Below are positions 12,501-23,380 of a stretch of 64,000 bases of DNA, piece by piece. Source of the DNA: Ananas comosus. Its lineage: Eukaryota > Streptophyta > Magnoliopsida > Poales > Bromeliaceae. Position 1 is the first letter of the stretch, and each line of letters starts with the position of its first letter. The stretch is from assembly GCF_001540865.1 (NCBI RefSeq), contig NC_033621.1, positions 11,628,555 to 11,692,554 of the forward strand, in the 5' to 3' direction. Position numbers and translations under genes: made by a program. The notes under the pieces were generated by a model. That model was given only the letters and a program-made list of their open reading frames with translations. It was not told the origin of the DNA and ran no database searches.

Positions 12501-15480
12501 TTAGGGTCTTAGGGTTTGGTTTAGGTTAGGTTTAGGGTTTTAGGGTTTAGGGTTTAGGGTTCTCAGGTTTTAGGGTTAGGTTTAGGGTTTAGGTTTAGGT
12601 TTAAGGTTTGGGTTAGCGGTTTAGGGTTTAGCGCGTTTAGGGTTTAGGGTTTAGGGGTTTAAGGTTTAGGGTTTAGTTTAGGGTTTAGGGTTTGTAGGGT
12701 TTAGGTTTAGGGTTTAGGCGTTTTAGGTTTTAGGGTTTAGGTTTAGGTTTAGCGTTTAGGGATTTAGGTTTTAGGGTTTAGGTTTTAGCGGTTTAGGAGA
12801 TTTCGGGTTTAGGGTTTAGGGTTTAGGTTTAAGGGTTAGGGGTTTAGGCGTTTAGGGCCTTTAGGTGTTTAGGGTTTAAGGGTTGGGTCATTTAGGGTTT
12901 AGGGTTAGGGTTAGGTTAGGGTTTAGGGTTTAGGTTGATTTTAGAGGTTTAGGGTGTTTAGGTGTTTAGGTTTAGGGTTAGGGTATTAGGGTTTAGGGTT
13001 TTAGGGTTTACGGGCTTAGGGTTTAGGGTTTAGGGTTTAGGGTTAGGGGTTTAGGGTTTTAGGCGTTTGGGTTTTAGGTTTAGGTTTAGGGTTTTAGGTT
13101 TAGGGTTTAGCGAGTTAGGTTTGGGTTTAGGGTGTAGCGGTTTAGGTTTTAGGGTTTAGCGTTAGTTTAGGTTATTAATTTAGGTTTAGGGTTTAGGTTT
13201 AGGTTTAGGTTAGGTTTAGGGTTTAGAGGTTTAGGGATTTAGGTTAGGGTTAGGGTTAGGGTTTGGGTTTAGGGTTTAGGTGCTTATAGGTTTAGGTTTT
13301 AGGTTTAGGTTTAGGGTTTTAGGGTTTTAGGAGTTTAGGTTTGGGTTAGGATGTTTAGGGTTTAGGCGTTCAGGTTGAGAGGTTTGGGCGTTTATGGTTT
13401 AAGGATTTAGGGTTAGGGTTTTAGGGTTTAGGGTTTAGGTTTAGGGGGCGGTTTAGGTTTAGGGTTTAGGGTTTAGGGTTTAGGGTTTTAGGAGTTTAGG
13501 GTTTAGGGTTTAGGTTTAGGGTTTAGACTGGTTTAGGGTTTAGGGATTTAGGGTTTAGGGTTAGTGTTACGTTTAGGAGTTTAGGGTTTAGGGTTTAGGG
13601 TTTAGCGGTTGTAGGCGTTTAGGGTTTAGGGTTTAGGGTTTAGGTTAGGTTTAGGTTTAGGTTTAGCGGTTTGGTTAGGGTTTAGGGTTATAGGTTTAGG
13701 TTTTAGGGTTTAGGGATTTAGGGTTTAGGTTTAGGCGTTTCGGGTTCCAGGGTTTAGGTTTGGGAGTTTAGGGTTAGGGTTTAGGGTTTAGGGTTGGGTT
13801 AGGGATTTGGGTTTAGTGTTTAGAGTTTGGGTTTAGCTTTAGGTTTAGCGGTTTAGAGTTTGCGGTTTAGGGTTTAGGGTTTAGGTTTAGGGTTTAGGGA
13901 TTTAGGTTTAGGTTTAAGGGTTTAGTTTAGGTTTAGGTATTAGGGTTTAGGGTTTTAGGGTTTAGGGTTAGGGTTTAGGGCTTTAGGTTAGGTGTTTAGG
14001 GTTCAGGGTTGTAGGTTTAGCGAGTTTTAGGTTTTTAGGCGTTTAGGGATTTAGGGTTTATGGTTGGGTTTAGGTTTAGGGTTTAGGTTTAGGGTTTTAG
14101 GCGTTTAGGGTTTTAGGTTTAGGGTTTTAGAGGTTAGGGTTTTAGGGTTTAGGGTTTAGGTTTAGGTTCTAGGGTAGGGTTTAGCGTTAGGGTCTTAGGT
14201 TTAGGTTTTAGGTTTAGGGTTTAGGCTTTAGTGGTTTTAGGGTTTTACGAGGTTAGGGTTTTTAGGTTAGGGTTTAGGGTTTAGGTTTTATGGGTTTAGG
14301 GGTTTAGGGTTTAGTTAGGTTTAGGGGTTTAGCGGTTAGTTTAGGTTTAGGTTTAGGCAGTTTAGGCGTTGGGTTTTAGACGGTGAGCTAGGGTTTAGGG
14401 TTTAGGGTTGTAGAGTTAGGTTAGGGTTTAGGTTTAGGGTTTATGGTTTAGGGTTTAGGTTTAGGTTTTTAGGGGCTTTAGGGTTTAGGGTTTAGGGTTT
14501 AGGGTTTAGGGTTGTAGAGTTTAGGGTTTAGGGTTTAGGTTTTAGGCGTTTAGGGTTTAGGGCTTTAGCGGTTTGGGTTTAGGCGTTAGGTTTAGGGTTT
14601 AGGGTTTAGGGTTTAGGGTTAGTGTTAGGTTTAGTTAGAGCTTTAGGGTTTGAGGTTAGAGTTTAGGTGTTTAGGTTTAGGGATTAGGTTTAGTTTAGGG
14701 TTTAGGTTAGGGTTTAGGTATTAGGGTTTAGGCTTTAGGGTTTAGGGTTTAGGGTTTAGGGTTAGGGTTTAGGGTTCTAGGGTTTAGGTTTAGGGTTTTA
14801 GGGTTTAGGGTTTAGGCTTTGGGTTTTAGGGTTAGCGGTTTTTAGGGTTTCAGGTTTTAGGTTAGGGTTTTAGGGTTTAGAGGTTTAGGGTTTAGGTTTA
14901 GGGTTTAGGGTTAGGTTTAGGTTTAGGTTTAGGGATTTAGGGTTTAGGTTTAGGATTTAGAAGTTTAGGTAGGGTTATAGGTTTAGGTTTAGGTTTAGGG
15001 TTTATGTTTCGGGTTTTAGGGTTTAGGGATTTAGGATTAGGGTTTAGGGTTTAAGGTTTAGGGTTTAGGGTTTAGGGTTTATGTTTAGGGTTTGGCTTTA
15101 AGGGTTTAGGTTATAGGTTTAGTGTTTAGGGCTTTAGGTTAGAGTTTTGGATTTAGGGTTTAGGTTTAGGGTTTAGCGGTTTAGGTTGGAGGTTTAGGCG
15201 TTTAGGGTTATAGGTTTAGGCGCTTAGGGTTTAGGTTATAGAGGTTTTAGGGTTAGGGTTTAGGGTTTAGGGTTTAGTTAGGGTCTAGGTTAGATTTAGG
15301 GTTAGGTTTAGGGTTTAGGGTTTAGGTTTAGGTTTAGGGTTATTAGGGTTTAGGGTTAGGTTTGGGTAGGTTTAGCGTTTACGGTTTAGTTTACGGTTTT
15401 AGGGTTATAGGGTTTAGGTTTAGGGTTAGGGTTTAGAGTTTTAGGTTCGGTTAGGGTTTAGGGTTTAGGTTTAGTTAGGT
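521..15480 (+). repeat. Long degenerate telomeric array, TTTAGGG (G-strand on plus)
   Basis: About 15 kb of Arabidopsis-type heptamer TTTAGGG and near-variants (TTTTAGGG, TTAGGG, TTTAGG). Variants with an inserted C (TTTAGCGG, GGCGTTTAGG) recur throughout, and runs of perfect heptamers rarely exceed about eight units. The G-rich strand runs left to right, so a chromosome end would lie to the right, whereas the genes and subtelomeric DNA also lie to the right. The array could in principle form G-quadruplexes. The heavy, even scatter of one-base errors suggests poorly polished long-read sequence rather than a true variant telomere, but this cannot be settled from sequence alone. Confidence 0.97.
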
Positions 15481-15605
15481 TTCCCATCGGGGGTTCTTTA
15501 GCTTCGCGGTTCTAGGGGTTGGGATTTACGTCGGCCGCTCCCGTGCCCGTCGCTCTCTGTATCTGGCTTTTGTGCCGGTCCCCCCATCTTTCCACGCTAA
15601 GAAAA
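15481..15605. other. GC-rich non-telomeric spacer between two opposed telomeric tracts
   Basis: About 125 bp that is neither telomeric nor like the AT-rich subtelomere on the right. It is rich in CG dinucleotides and separates the G-strand array from the C-strand CCCTGAA tract. No coding potential or family recognised. It sits where a telomere fusion or chimeric join would lie. Confidence 0.7.
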
Positions 15606-15668
15606 CCCTTAGCCCTGAGCCCTGAGCCCTGAGCCCTGAACCCTGAACCCTGAACCCTGAACCCTGAA
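15606..15668 (-). repeat. Short telomere-like tract: one CCCTTAG, three CCCTGAG, five CCCTGAA
   Basis: Nine perfectly phased 7-mers in C-strand orientation, opposite to the 15-kb array. On the other strand the main unit reads TTCAGGG, a one-base variant of TTTAGGG. The orientation is that expected at the left end of a chromosome whose interior is to the right. The variants are ordered in blocks, as in the proximal part of many telomeres. Confidence 0.9.
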
Positions 15669-16384
15669 GTTAAAAAAAAATGAACGAAACGAGGTTATTT
15701 GCTACCGTTCTATCTCTCAAAAAAAAAAAGGGAAAAAATGGAAAAGAAAATATTATTTCTTTTCTAATAAGTATCACACACATTATTTTTATATCAGGTA
15801 ATTTCATATAGAATATGCATCACATCAATTGCATTAATCAGGAAATAAAATTAAAGTTAACCAGAATGTGTAAAAAAAAGTTACGTATGAAAGCAATATT
15901 TTGTGTCGTTTTCATTTTGCTTATATTACCAACTACACATTTTTATTTTTGCAAAACCAAAAATTAAATAAAAAATAAAAATAAAATTTCCGTTAAACCG
16001 ACATGTTGGACACACATATGAGGGGCGATACACTGTACACTTCGTTGTAATGTATGCTGTAAAACGAAAGCCCAAACTTTTCTTTTTTGGTAAAAAACGA
16101 AACACACCAAAAACAGACTTTACCAAATAAGGAAAGAAGGCCGGCCTTTTCACACACTGTTTCGGCCCATACCCTTAAGCCCAAAACCTAAAGCCCCTAA
16201 ATGTCCTAAAAGCCCGAAGCCTGAAAGGCCTTTAAAAGGCCCCAGGGCCCCAAGCCCCAAGGCCTTACTTCAAATAAAACTCATACAAGTAAGCCCTTGA
16301 AGGCCCTAAAGTCTGCAAAGCCCGAAAGGCCTTTAAAAGGCTCCAAGCATGAGCTCGGACTGTGTAAAGTCCACATAATTGGCC
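15669..16384 (-). repeat. Subtelomeric module, copy A
   Basis: First of three related copies (A here, B 17583-18543, C 22612-23332). Shared order: a GAACG..CGAGGTTATTTGCTACCG block ending in poly-A (about 15680-15730); AT-rich DNA with AATAAGTATCACA; a block with CATATTGCTT/ACCAACTACACATTTT; a conserved block around 16000-16165 with GGTAAAAAACGAAACACACC; then a domain of AAGCCC/GGCCTTTAAAAGGCC motifs. Copy A lacks the CCTGGCTAAGACTTTT leader seen in B and C and abuts the CCCTGAA tract directly. Minus-strand open frames of 60-75 codons occur in two frames and are not judged coding. Confidence 0.85.
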
Positions 16385-16630
16385 CCAATGTCTAAAGCCC
16401 GAAGCTTAAAGCCCTTAAACAAAATACCATACAGCCCCAAGGCCGAAATCCTTAAGCCCCGAAAGCCCCCTAAGGTCCGACACTCGTCTTTAAATTGCCC
16501 CAAGGCCCGAAGCCCGATGCCTGTACCCGGAAGCCTGAAAACCATAAAGCCCCTAAAGGTCCTAAAAGCCGAAAGCCCGAATGGCCTTTAAAGACCCCAA
16601 GCGCCCAAGCCCGAAGGCCCTACACAATAT
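16168..16630. repeat. AAGCCC/GCCCGAAGCC-rich degenerate repeat domain
   Basis: Irregularly spaced AAGCCC, CCCTAAAG and GCCCGAA motifs, with the palindrome GGCCTTTAAAAGGCC at about 16227-16241 and again near 16330. The left part is shared with module B (18335-18543); the part beyond 16384 is extra and seems to be a partial tandem re-expansion. It could be derived from degenerate CCCTAAA repeats, but that is inference. Confidence 0.65.
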
Positions 16631-17582
16631 GCAATTCAGAAACGTATGCTTCTTAAGGGCCTAAACCTGAATCCTAAAGCCCATAACATTAGTTGTAATT
16701 GGTTTTAGACTTGCTTACAACCAGGCCCATTTATAACTTTGGGGAAGCCTAAATGCTTAACCTCATATTTGGGTTCTTTTTCCCATTGGGCTGGAATTGG
16801 GTCAGATAATGTCCGTATTATTCAATTTAGATTCGTCTTGGACATTTATCTGCAGTTTGATTAGCTTTGCCCCCAATAAATGTTCAAATTGTGGCTCCCA
16901 AATTTATATATCAAAATTAAGGAAGAAAAACGCAGAATAGAGCAAGTTCTGCAGCATTCTGTAGAACAGACGAAGAAATAGGTGGAAAAAAAGAGAGAAA
17001 GAAGAGTGGCTTAATGATAATCAGTAAAATGAGAGAATAAGGAGAAAGAAAGTTAAATAAAAATAGAAAATACAATGGAGGAAAATCTAACGAGTTTTAG
17101 CGATAAAAATTAATGCAAACTTTACAGGTTTTCACTATGAAAATTCAAAAATTGTACTAAAAAATTCATCTCCAAAAGCGTAATCAATACTGTCCATTAG
17201 TATCATCATGCTCACACCAAATTAATAAATAACCCCAATATAAAAATTGAAGTTCTTCAACCTGCAAATAAAGCTTCTTTCAATTTCATAATTTCGCTAT
17301 AATTAGAGAGAGAGAATTTGACTAATTTCTTCATAATTTTTTGCACAATTTACTAACTTTAGAAAATCTCAATTTGCTAAAAAATAATTATAATTATTAA
17401 ATTTGATAAAATTATCAATAAATTTAATAAAACTCTCAATTTAATCTACTGAAGTTACTTAAATGAAAACAAATTTGAAAGTTTAAATGTCTGACAATTA
17501 TAAAAATAAAACTTGAGCATGTGCTATTTAGCAGCAAATCAGTGAATTAACAATTGGCTCAAACTTTTAGATTTCCATATTA
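16631..17582. other. AT-rich intergenic DNA without recognised features
   Basis: No credible gene. After about 16860 the sequence becomes strongly AT-rich with A-rich GAAAGA/GAGAAT patches. No terminal repeats or conserved protein frames were seen. Confidence 0.6.
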
Positions 17583-18543
17583 TGCCATTAAACTCTAAAC
17601 CATAAACCCTAAACAAAGCCCTAAACCTTAAAAACCCTAAAACCTAAACACTGAACCCTGGCATTCCTGGCTAAAGACTTTTCTTTTATTATTCGGTACT
17701 CAGAGATTTTAAGGTCAAAACTTTATTGCTTTATATTTCTAATTATTTTTATTTATAAAGTTAAAAAAAATGAACGTAGCGGGGTTATTTACTATCGTTC
17801 TATCTCTCTCAAAAAAAAAAACAAAAAAATATAAAATATGGCGAAAAAAAAAAAAAAGAAAAACATTATATCTTCTCTAATAAGTATCACACATATTATT
17901 TTAATAACTGATAATTTCATATGGAATATGCATCATGTCAATTGCATTAATCAGAAAATGTAATTAACATTAGCCGGGATGTGTAAAAAAAAGGGAAAAA
18001 AATTTGTTTATATACTATTACATAAGAAGGTAATATTTTGTGCCGTGTTCATTTTTGCTTATATTACCAACTACACATTTTTATTTTTGCAAAACCAAAA
18101 ATTAAATAAAAAAATAAAAATAAAAATTTCTGTTAAACCGACATGTGGGACCAGCATATGATGGGTGATACACTGTACACTTCTTTGTAATGTATGGGGT
18201 AAAAGGATAATAACGGTGGATTACGCAGGGTCGAAAACCCAAACTTTCCCTTTTTGGTAAAAAACGAAACACACCAAAAACAGACTTTACCAAATAAGGA
18301 AAGAAGGCCGGGCTTTTCACACACAGTGGCGGCCCATACCCTTCAGCCCGAAATCCTAAAGCCCCTAAAGGTCCTAAAAGCCCGAAGCCTGAAAGGCCTT
18401 TAAAAGGCCCCAAGCCCCAAGGCCTTACACCGAATAAAACTCAAAAAAGTAAGCCCCTGAAGGCCCTAAAGTCCACAAAGCCCGAAAGGCCTTTAAAAGG
18501 CCCCAAGCATGAGCTAGGACTGTGTAAAGTCCACATAATTGGG
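17583..18543 (-). repeat. Subtelomeric module, copy B
   Basis: Fullest copy. It opens with a degenerate CCCTAAA tract (about 17588-17655), then GGCATTCCTGGCTAA, TACTCAGAGATTTTAAGG, the poly-A block near 17810, the AT-rich core, the block with GGTAAAAAACGAAACACACC (18257-18276) and the AAGCCC domain to GTCCACATAATTGGG. Strong similarity to copy A over its whole length and to copy C up to the GCGGCCCA motif. The 103-codon minus-strand frame here is open only because the copies are recent; overlapping frames are equally conserved. Confidence 0.85.
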
Positions 18544-19465
18544 TGTGACTTGGGCTTAGTCTTGGGCTTCTTCCTCGGCCCCATATGTAACTTACGTGAG
18601 CCTATGTGCATCAATTTAGATTTGGGTTAAATATGGATTGCGCTTATTCGGAGCTTGGTAAGGCCCATATGACTGATATCTGATTTTGAGTCGGCCTCGT
18701 TTTTAAATTTTCATCTTGTTTGGGCCCATTTAAAGATTTCATAAACAAAGTATTGAGAAAAGAGAGTACAAAACAATCATACAGAGAAACATTTAAAAAA
18801 TTAAAACATTGAAATACAAAAATGTTATCATTGGGTTTAGCATTTAAACACAATAATACAGGAAACATTGGCGAAAAAAAAAACATATAAGAGAGTACAA
18901 AACCAGCCAGGCTAAAGAGTTAAAGAAAATAACTAAATAACAAAATAAAACAAAATTGAGTTAAAAACACAAAGAAAATTATAAAGGAAGATACCTCGAA
19001 TATTTAGTTTTGTTATACAAAATGTTAACCCAAAAAAATTTGCAAGAATGGAAAGTTTAATCAAAAGAATAAAATTTTTTCAAACATGACGATCTCTGCA
19101 CACATGTGAATTAAAAGGAAGCAGCAATTGTGGATAACAAAACATGAACAATAGCGACCTTAAATCATGACGATGAAATTGAAACAAAAAAATAAAAAAA
19201 TCAATTCAAAATCATTAAAAATAGAATAACAAAACTAGCCAGGATAACTAAACCCCTAAAACGCTAAACCCTAAACCATATGCACATGTTGATAAAAAGA
19301 AAAAGAAGATAAATTTTTTTTAAAAAAAACAGCGGGTGTTCTCCATATATTTTATTTTTGACTACGACAAATAAAAAGAAATAATTTTGTGTGATTTCTC
19401 CAAATTTATCTATTTTTTATTGCTCAAAAGAAAAAGCCCCTTAACCAAAGAATAACTTATCACAA

Positions 19466-19497
<32 letters not shown>

Positions 19498-19744
19498 ATG
19501 CAACTTACAGCATAATATTATGCTCCACAAGTGAAGCTTTCCATTTGTGGGCTATTAACGAGACCGCAATTTAACCTAGACCAGAAAAAAGGCTAACCAG
19601 TACTGGGCGTCACCTGATCCATTAATAAAATTCAGCCTATTAAGCCCAAATATATACTTTTAAAGCCCAGATACCTCTATGTGTGGGCCGTTCCGGGGGG
19701 CCATTTTCAATGTACTTTGTATATCATACGACGTTGTATAGTAT
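18544..19744. other. AT-rich intergenic DNA with a short CCCTAAA tract
   Basis: No credible gene. A small degenerate C-strand telomeric tract (CCCCTAAA..CGCTAAACCCTAAACC) lies at about 19252-19278, the same orientation as the tracts leading modules B and C. Poly-A patches near 19460-19500. Otherwise nothing recognised. Confidence 0.6.
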
Positions 19745-19897
19745 CATATATATATATATATCTAATTTTGGAAACATGGTTCCAATTGAACCATAAGATG
19801 CCACGTGGTACACTTACATGAAAAGTTCTAATGTGCCACGTGACGCACTTATCATAATATATATTTTTTTAACTTATCATAATATATTTTTTAGTTC

Positions 19898-19984
<87 letters not shown>

Positions 19985-20106
19985 TATATTATTATATATA
20001 TTATCATTTTATTTTATCATTATAAACCATAAGATGCCAACATGGCGCAACTTAACATGATATATTATTTATTCACAAATATTATATAAATATATATATA
20101 TATTTA

Positions 20107-20141
<35 letters not shown>

Positions 20142-20500
20142 CGATTATATATAATTTTTATTATTATTATTATCCATTAAGTAATTATAAGAGAGCATAA
20201 CCTCACGTGCAAAAAATAACAAAAATTGCACAGCAGTTTTTTTAATTATCATAATTATTTTTTTAGACAAATATATATATATATATATTATTATATTTAT
20301 ATATATATATATATACTATTATTATATATATATATATATATTATTATTTTATCATAATGAATATAAGATGCATTGTGGCACACTTAATGAAAAGTTCTAA
20401 TGTGCCACGTTGGCGCACTTATCACAATATATTTTTTTAATTATCATAATATACTTTTTAGGTTCACCAAATATTTTATATATATTATATATACTTATAT

Positions 20501-20537
<37 letters not shown>

Positions 20538-20670
20538 TATATATTTTTTATATATTATCATTATCATTAAGCAATGTATAAGGAGAGCATAACTACACGT
20601 ACCAAAAAATAACTGCACCAAGCAGTTTTTTTTAAAACTTACATAATATATTTTTAGTTCTAACATAACT

Positions 20671-20708
<38 letters not shown>

Positions 20709-21000
20709 TTAATATAGTCTATATATATGATTTTTATCATAATGAACCGTAAGATTTGCAGTGGCACACTTCATGAAACAGTTCTAATGTGGCACGTGGC
20801 GCACTTTATCATAAATATATATTTTTTGTTAACTTTCATTATATATTTTTTAGGTTCAAAATATTATATATATAATTATATATATATATTATATATATAT
20901 TATATATATATTATCATTATATATATTATTATTATCTATATACCATTATAGTAATTATAAGAGAGCATAACTACAGTACTGTACGACAGGTTTTTTTTTT
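19745..21000. repeat. (TA)n-rich tandem repeat, period about 380 bp
   Basis: Repeat units share an ordered set: ATAAGATGCCACGTGG, a copy of CACTTAATGAAAAGTTCTAATGTGCCACGTGGCGCACTT, ATTTTTTAGTTCACAAATAT, a long (TA)n, then TAATTATAAGAGAGCATAAC and GCAGTTTTTTT. (That middle element is given by its parts: CACTTA, AAGTTCTAATGTG, GCGCACTT.) Starts fall near 19790, 20025 (short), 20365 and 20745; the AGAGCATAAC block recurs at about 20195, 20583 and 20962. A lone partial unit sits at about 25140-25260. The (TA)n tracts are likely to be unreliable in length. Confidence 0.8.
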
Positions 21001-22270
21001 CTAAAGCTGTACAAAACAGTTATTTTTTTTCCTAAACCACCACATTTATTTTTTTTTCTTAACCGCCAACAACAGTATTTTTTTTTCCCCTTTTTCTCTT
21101 GATTGTGAACCTATTCATCTTTCACATTAATATCTCAAAACGTATACAAATTTTATCATGCTATCATGTATGTATTACAAGTGATGCCATTATTTTATTA
21201 ATTATCATCCATATGTATGATAGTGGAGGCAGAACTTTTTTCCACTTTAGCACCATTCTTCTACAAAGGTAAGTTTTATTTCAAATTTGAAAATATTATT
21301 GTAATTGATTTGGTACGCGTTTGTAATGTATAATTATCTTCTCTTTTTTTTCAGGATACATACATAGCTTTGGACTTACGTCATTAATATTTGGCAATTT
21401 TTCAGTAGCGCATAAACTATTTGTCCCTATCCAACGAAATACTCAATAATTACTTTTGGGAGGTATGTTTGATATTATATTTAAATTTTTTAATTTGATT
21501 TGTTGACAAATATGATAAACATACTGAATAATTATTCACATAACAATAACTTTTAGTTTAACAGCGAATCATAATATGAATCATTGCTTCACAAAGTTCT
21601 AAAAATTACTTTCCAATTTAGTCCACATTAAACATTTCTTTCAAAAAATAGTTTAAAAATTAGTTTCATAAAGAATTGAAATAAAGATTAATTATATATA
21701 AATAATAATTATTGTTGAAATTTCTACATGAGATTTGAAACCTTTTTTACTTCTCATTTAAAATCTTTTTTATTTTTAAATTAGTCTTACTTACATCTAT
21801 TAGTATATCATGATAGTAATTATTTTATTTGATTCCAATTAATTTTTCTAATATAAAATTTAATATGTGAAAATTCATATATATTATATAAAATTGGTCA
21901 TTAAAAGATATTTTAGAAAAACTTCAATATATATAAATTAAGATTTGAAATTACGATTAATTTTCTTCACCATTTTCAATCTTGAGAATTAAAACAACTA
22001 AAATAATAATTATGTTAAATTTCTAATGAATTTGAACCTTTTACTCTTCATTTTAAAATCTTTTTATTTTAAATTATTACTTAGCATTTCTATTAGTACT
22101 ATATGATAGTATTATTTTAAATTGATTCAATATTTTCTTAATAAAAGCTTAATATGTAAAATTTAATATATATTAATATAAAATTGTATAAAAAAGATAT
22201 TAAAAAAACTTAATATGTAAAAATTAATATTATATATTATATAAAAAATGTAATTAAAAGATAAAATTAA
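21001..22270. other. AT-rich body, probably internal to a Helitron
   Basis: No coding frame above background. Contains T-rich runs with CTAAACC motifs (21000-21080) and locally duplicated AT-rich stretches (for example TTAAAATCTTTTTTATTTT near 21760 and a similar string near 22055; AAGATATT...AAAAACTTAATAT near 21910 and 22195). It ends at the Helitron terminus at 22271-22300. Confidence 0.45.
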
Positions 22271-22300
22271 AATCCGTGCATTGCACGGGTTAGTCGCTAG
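22271..22300 (+). mobile_element. Helitron 3' terminus (hairpin plus CTAG)
   Basis: AATCCGTGCA-T-TGCACGGGTT forms a 10-bp stem with a one-base loop and one G-T wobble. Eight bases after the G of the stem comes CTAG at 22297-22300, followed by T. A GC-rich hairpin about 10 nt before a CTRR end, inserted next to T, is the standard signature of a Helitron rolling-circle transposon 3' end. The 5' TC end was not located, and no Rep/helicase protein is present, so this would be a non-autonomous copy lying to the left, possibly including the tandem repeat at 19.7-21.0 kb. Confidence 0.75.
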
Positions 22301-22611
22301 TCCTTTATATATAATAGTGTATTACACTCCCTCAACATTGACTCCTTTTAAAAAAGAAGTGCAGAGGTCTGAAAATTAAAATAATTAAATGGTCTATTTA
22401 AAAAATTGTCAATAGTTGTGGGGGGCTTCACAGAGAAAAAAAAAGGTTGTGCGCTAAAATAGGTCATTGGTCGAGAGGTTGTTGGGTTATAGGAGATGGA
22501 AGGAGAACCGGTGTTAACTAAATGGGCCCGCACGTTTTACCAAGTACACTTTCCATTAATGGGCGAGATCAAGTCTAGCTCCGATTCGCCGCCGACTTCC
22601 AGGCCCAAATC

Positions 22612-23332
22612 CTAAACCTAAACCCTAAAAATTCAAAACCCTAACCCTAAAATCCTAAAACCTAAACACTAAATCCTAGCATTCCTGGCTAAGGATTTTT
22701 TTTTTATTATTGGATACTCAGAGATTTTAAGGTCAAAATTTTATTGCTTTACATTTCTAATTATTTTTATTTCTAAAGTTCAAAAAAAAAAGAGAATGAA
22801 GCGAGGTTATTTGCTACCGTTCTCTCTAAAAAAAAAAAAATGGAAAACAAAAATATTATATCTTTTCTAATAAGTATCACATATATTATTTTGGTAACAG
22901 ATAATTTCATATAGAATATGTATCACATCAATTGCATTAATTAGGAAATGTAATTAACCTTAACCGAGATGTGTAAAAAAAATGAAAAAAAAATTGTTTA
23001 TGTACTATTACATAAGAAGGCAATATTTTGTGCCGCATTCATTTTTGCTTATATTACGAACTACATATTTTTTTTTTACAAAATCAAACATTAAATAAAT
23101 AAATAAAAATAAAAATAAAAATTTCTATTAGACCGACATGTGGGACCCGCATGTGATGGGTGATACACTGTATACTTCTTCGTAATATATGCGGTAAAAG
23201 GTAAGAACGGTGGATTACATATGGTCGAAAACCCAAACTTTCCTTTTTCGGTAAAAAACGAAACACACCAAAAACAGACTTTACCAAATAAGGAAAGAAG
23301 GCCGGTCTTTTCACACACAGTCGCGGCCCACT
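22612..23332 (-). repeat. Subtelomeric module, copy C
   Basis: Begins with a degenerate CCCTAAA tract (22612-22672), then AGCATTCCTGGCTAAGG and the same ordered blocks as copies A and B, ending at TCACACACAGTCGCGGCCCA. The AAGCCC domain of A and B is absent; the next DNA is the tandem duplication at 23381. Confidence 0.85.
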
Positions 23333-23380
23333 AAAATATCCATGCGGGTGTCTGTACAATTGGCCCACTTAAAACAAATA

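Noticed and set aside
15926..16184. Minus-strand frames of 63-103 codons recurring at 15926-16184, 18102-18413 and 23084-23368, with similar peptides (for example FGKVCFWCVSFF)
   Set aside because: They lie in the three subtelomeric module copies, two overlapping frames are equally well kept, and there is no motif or longer frame. Shared ancestry of the repeat explains the similarity.
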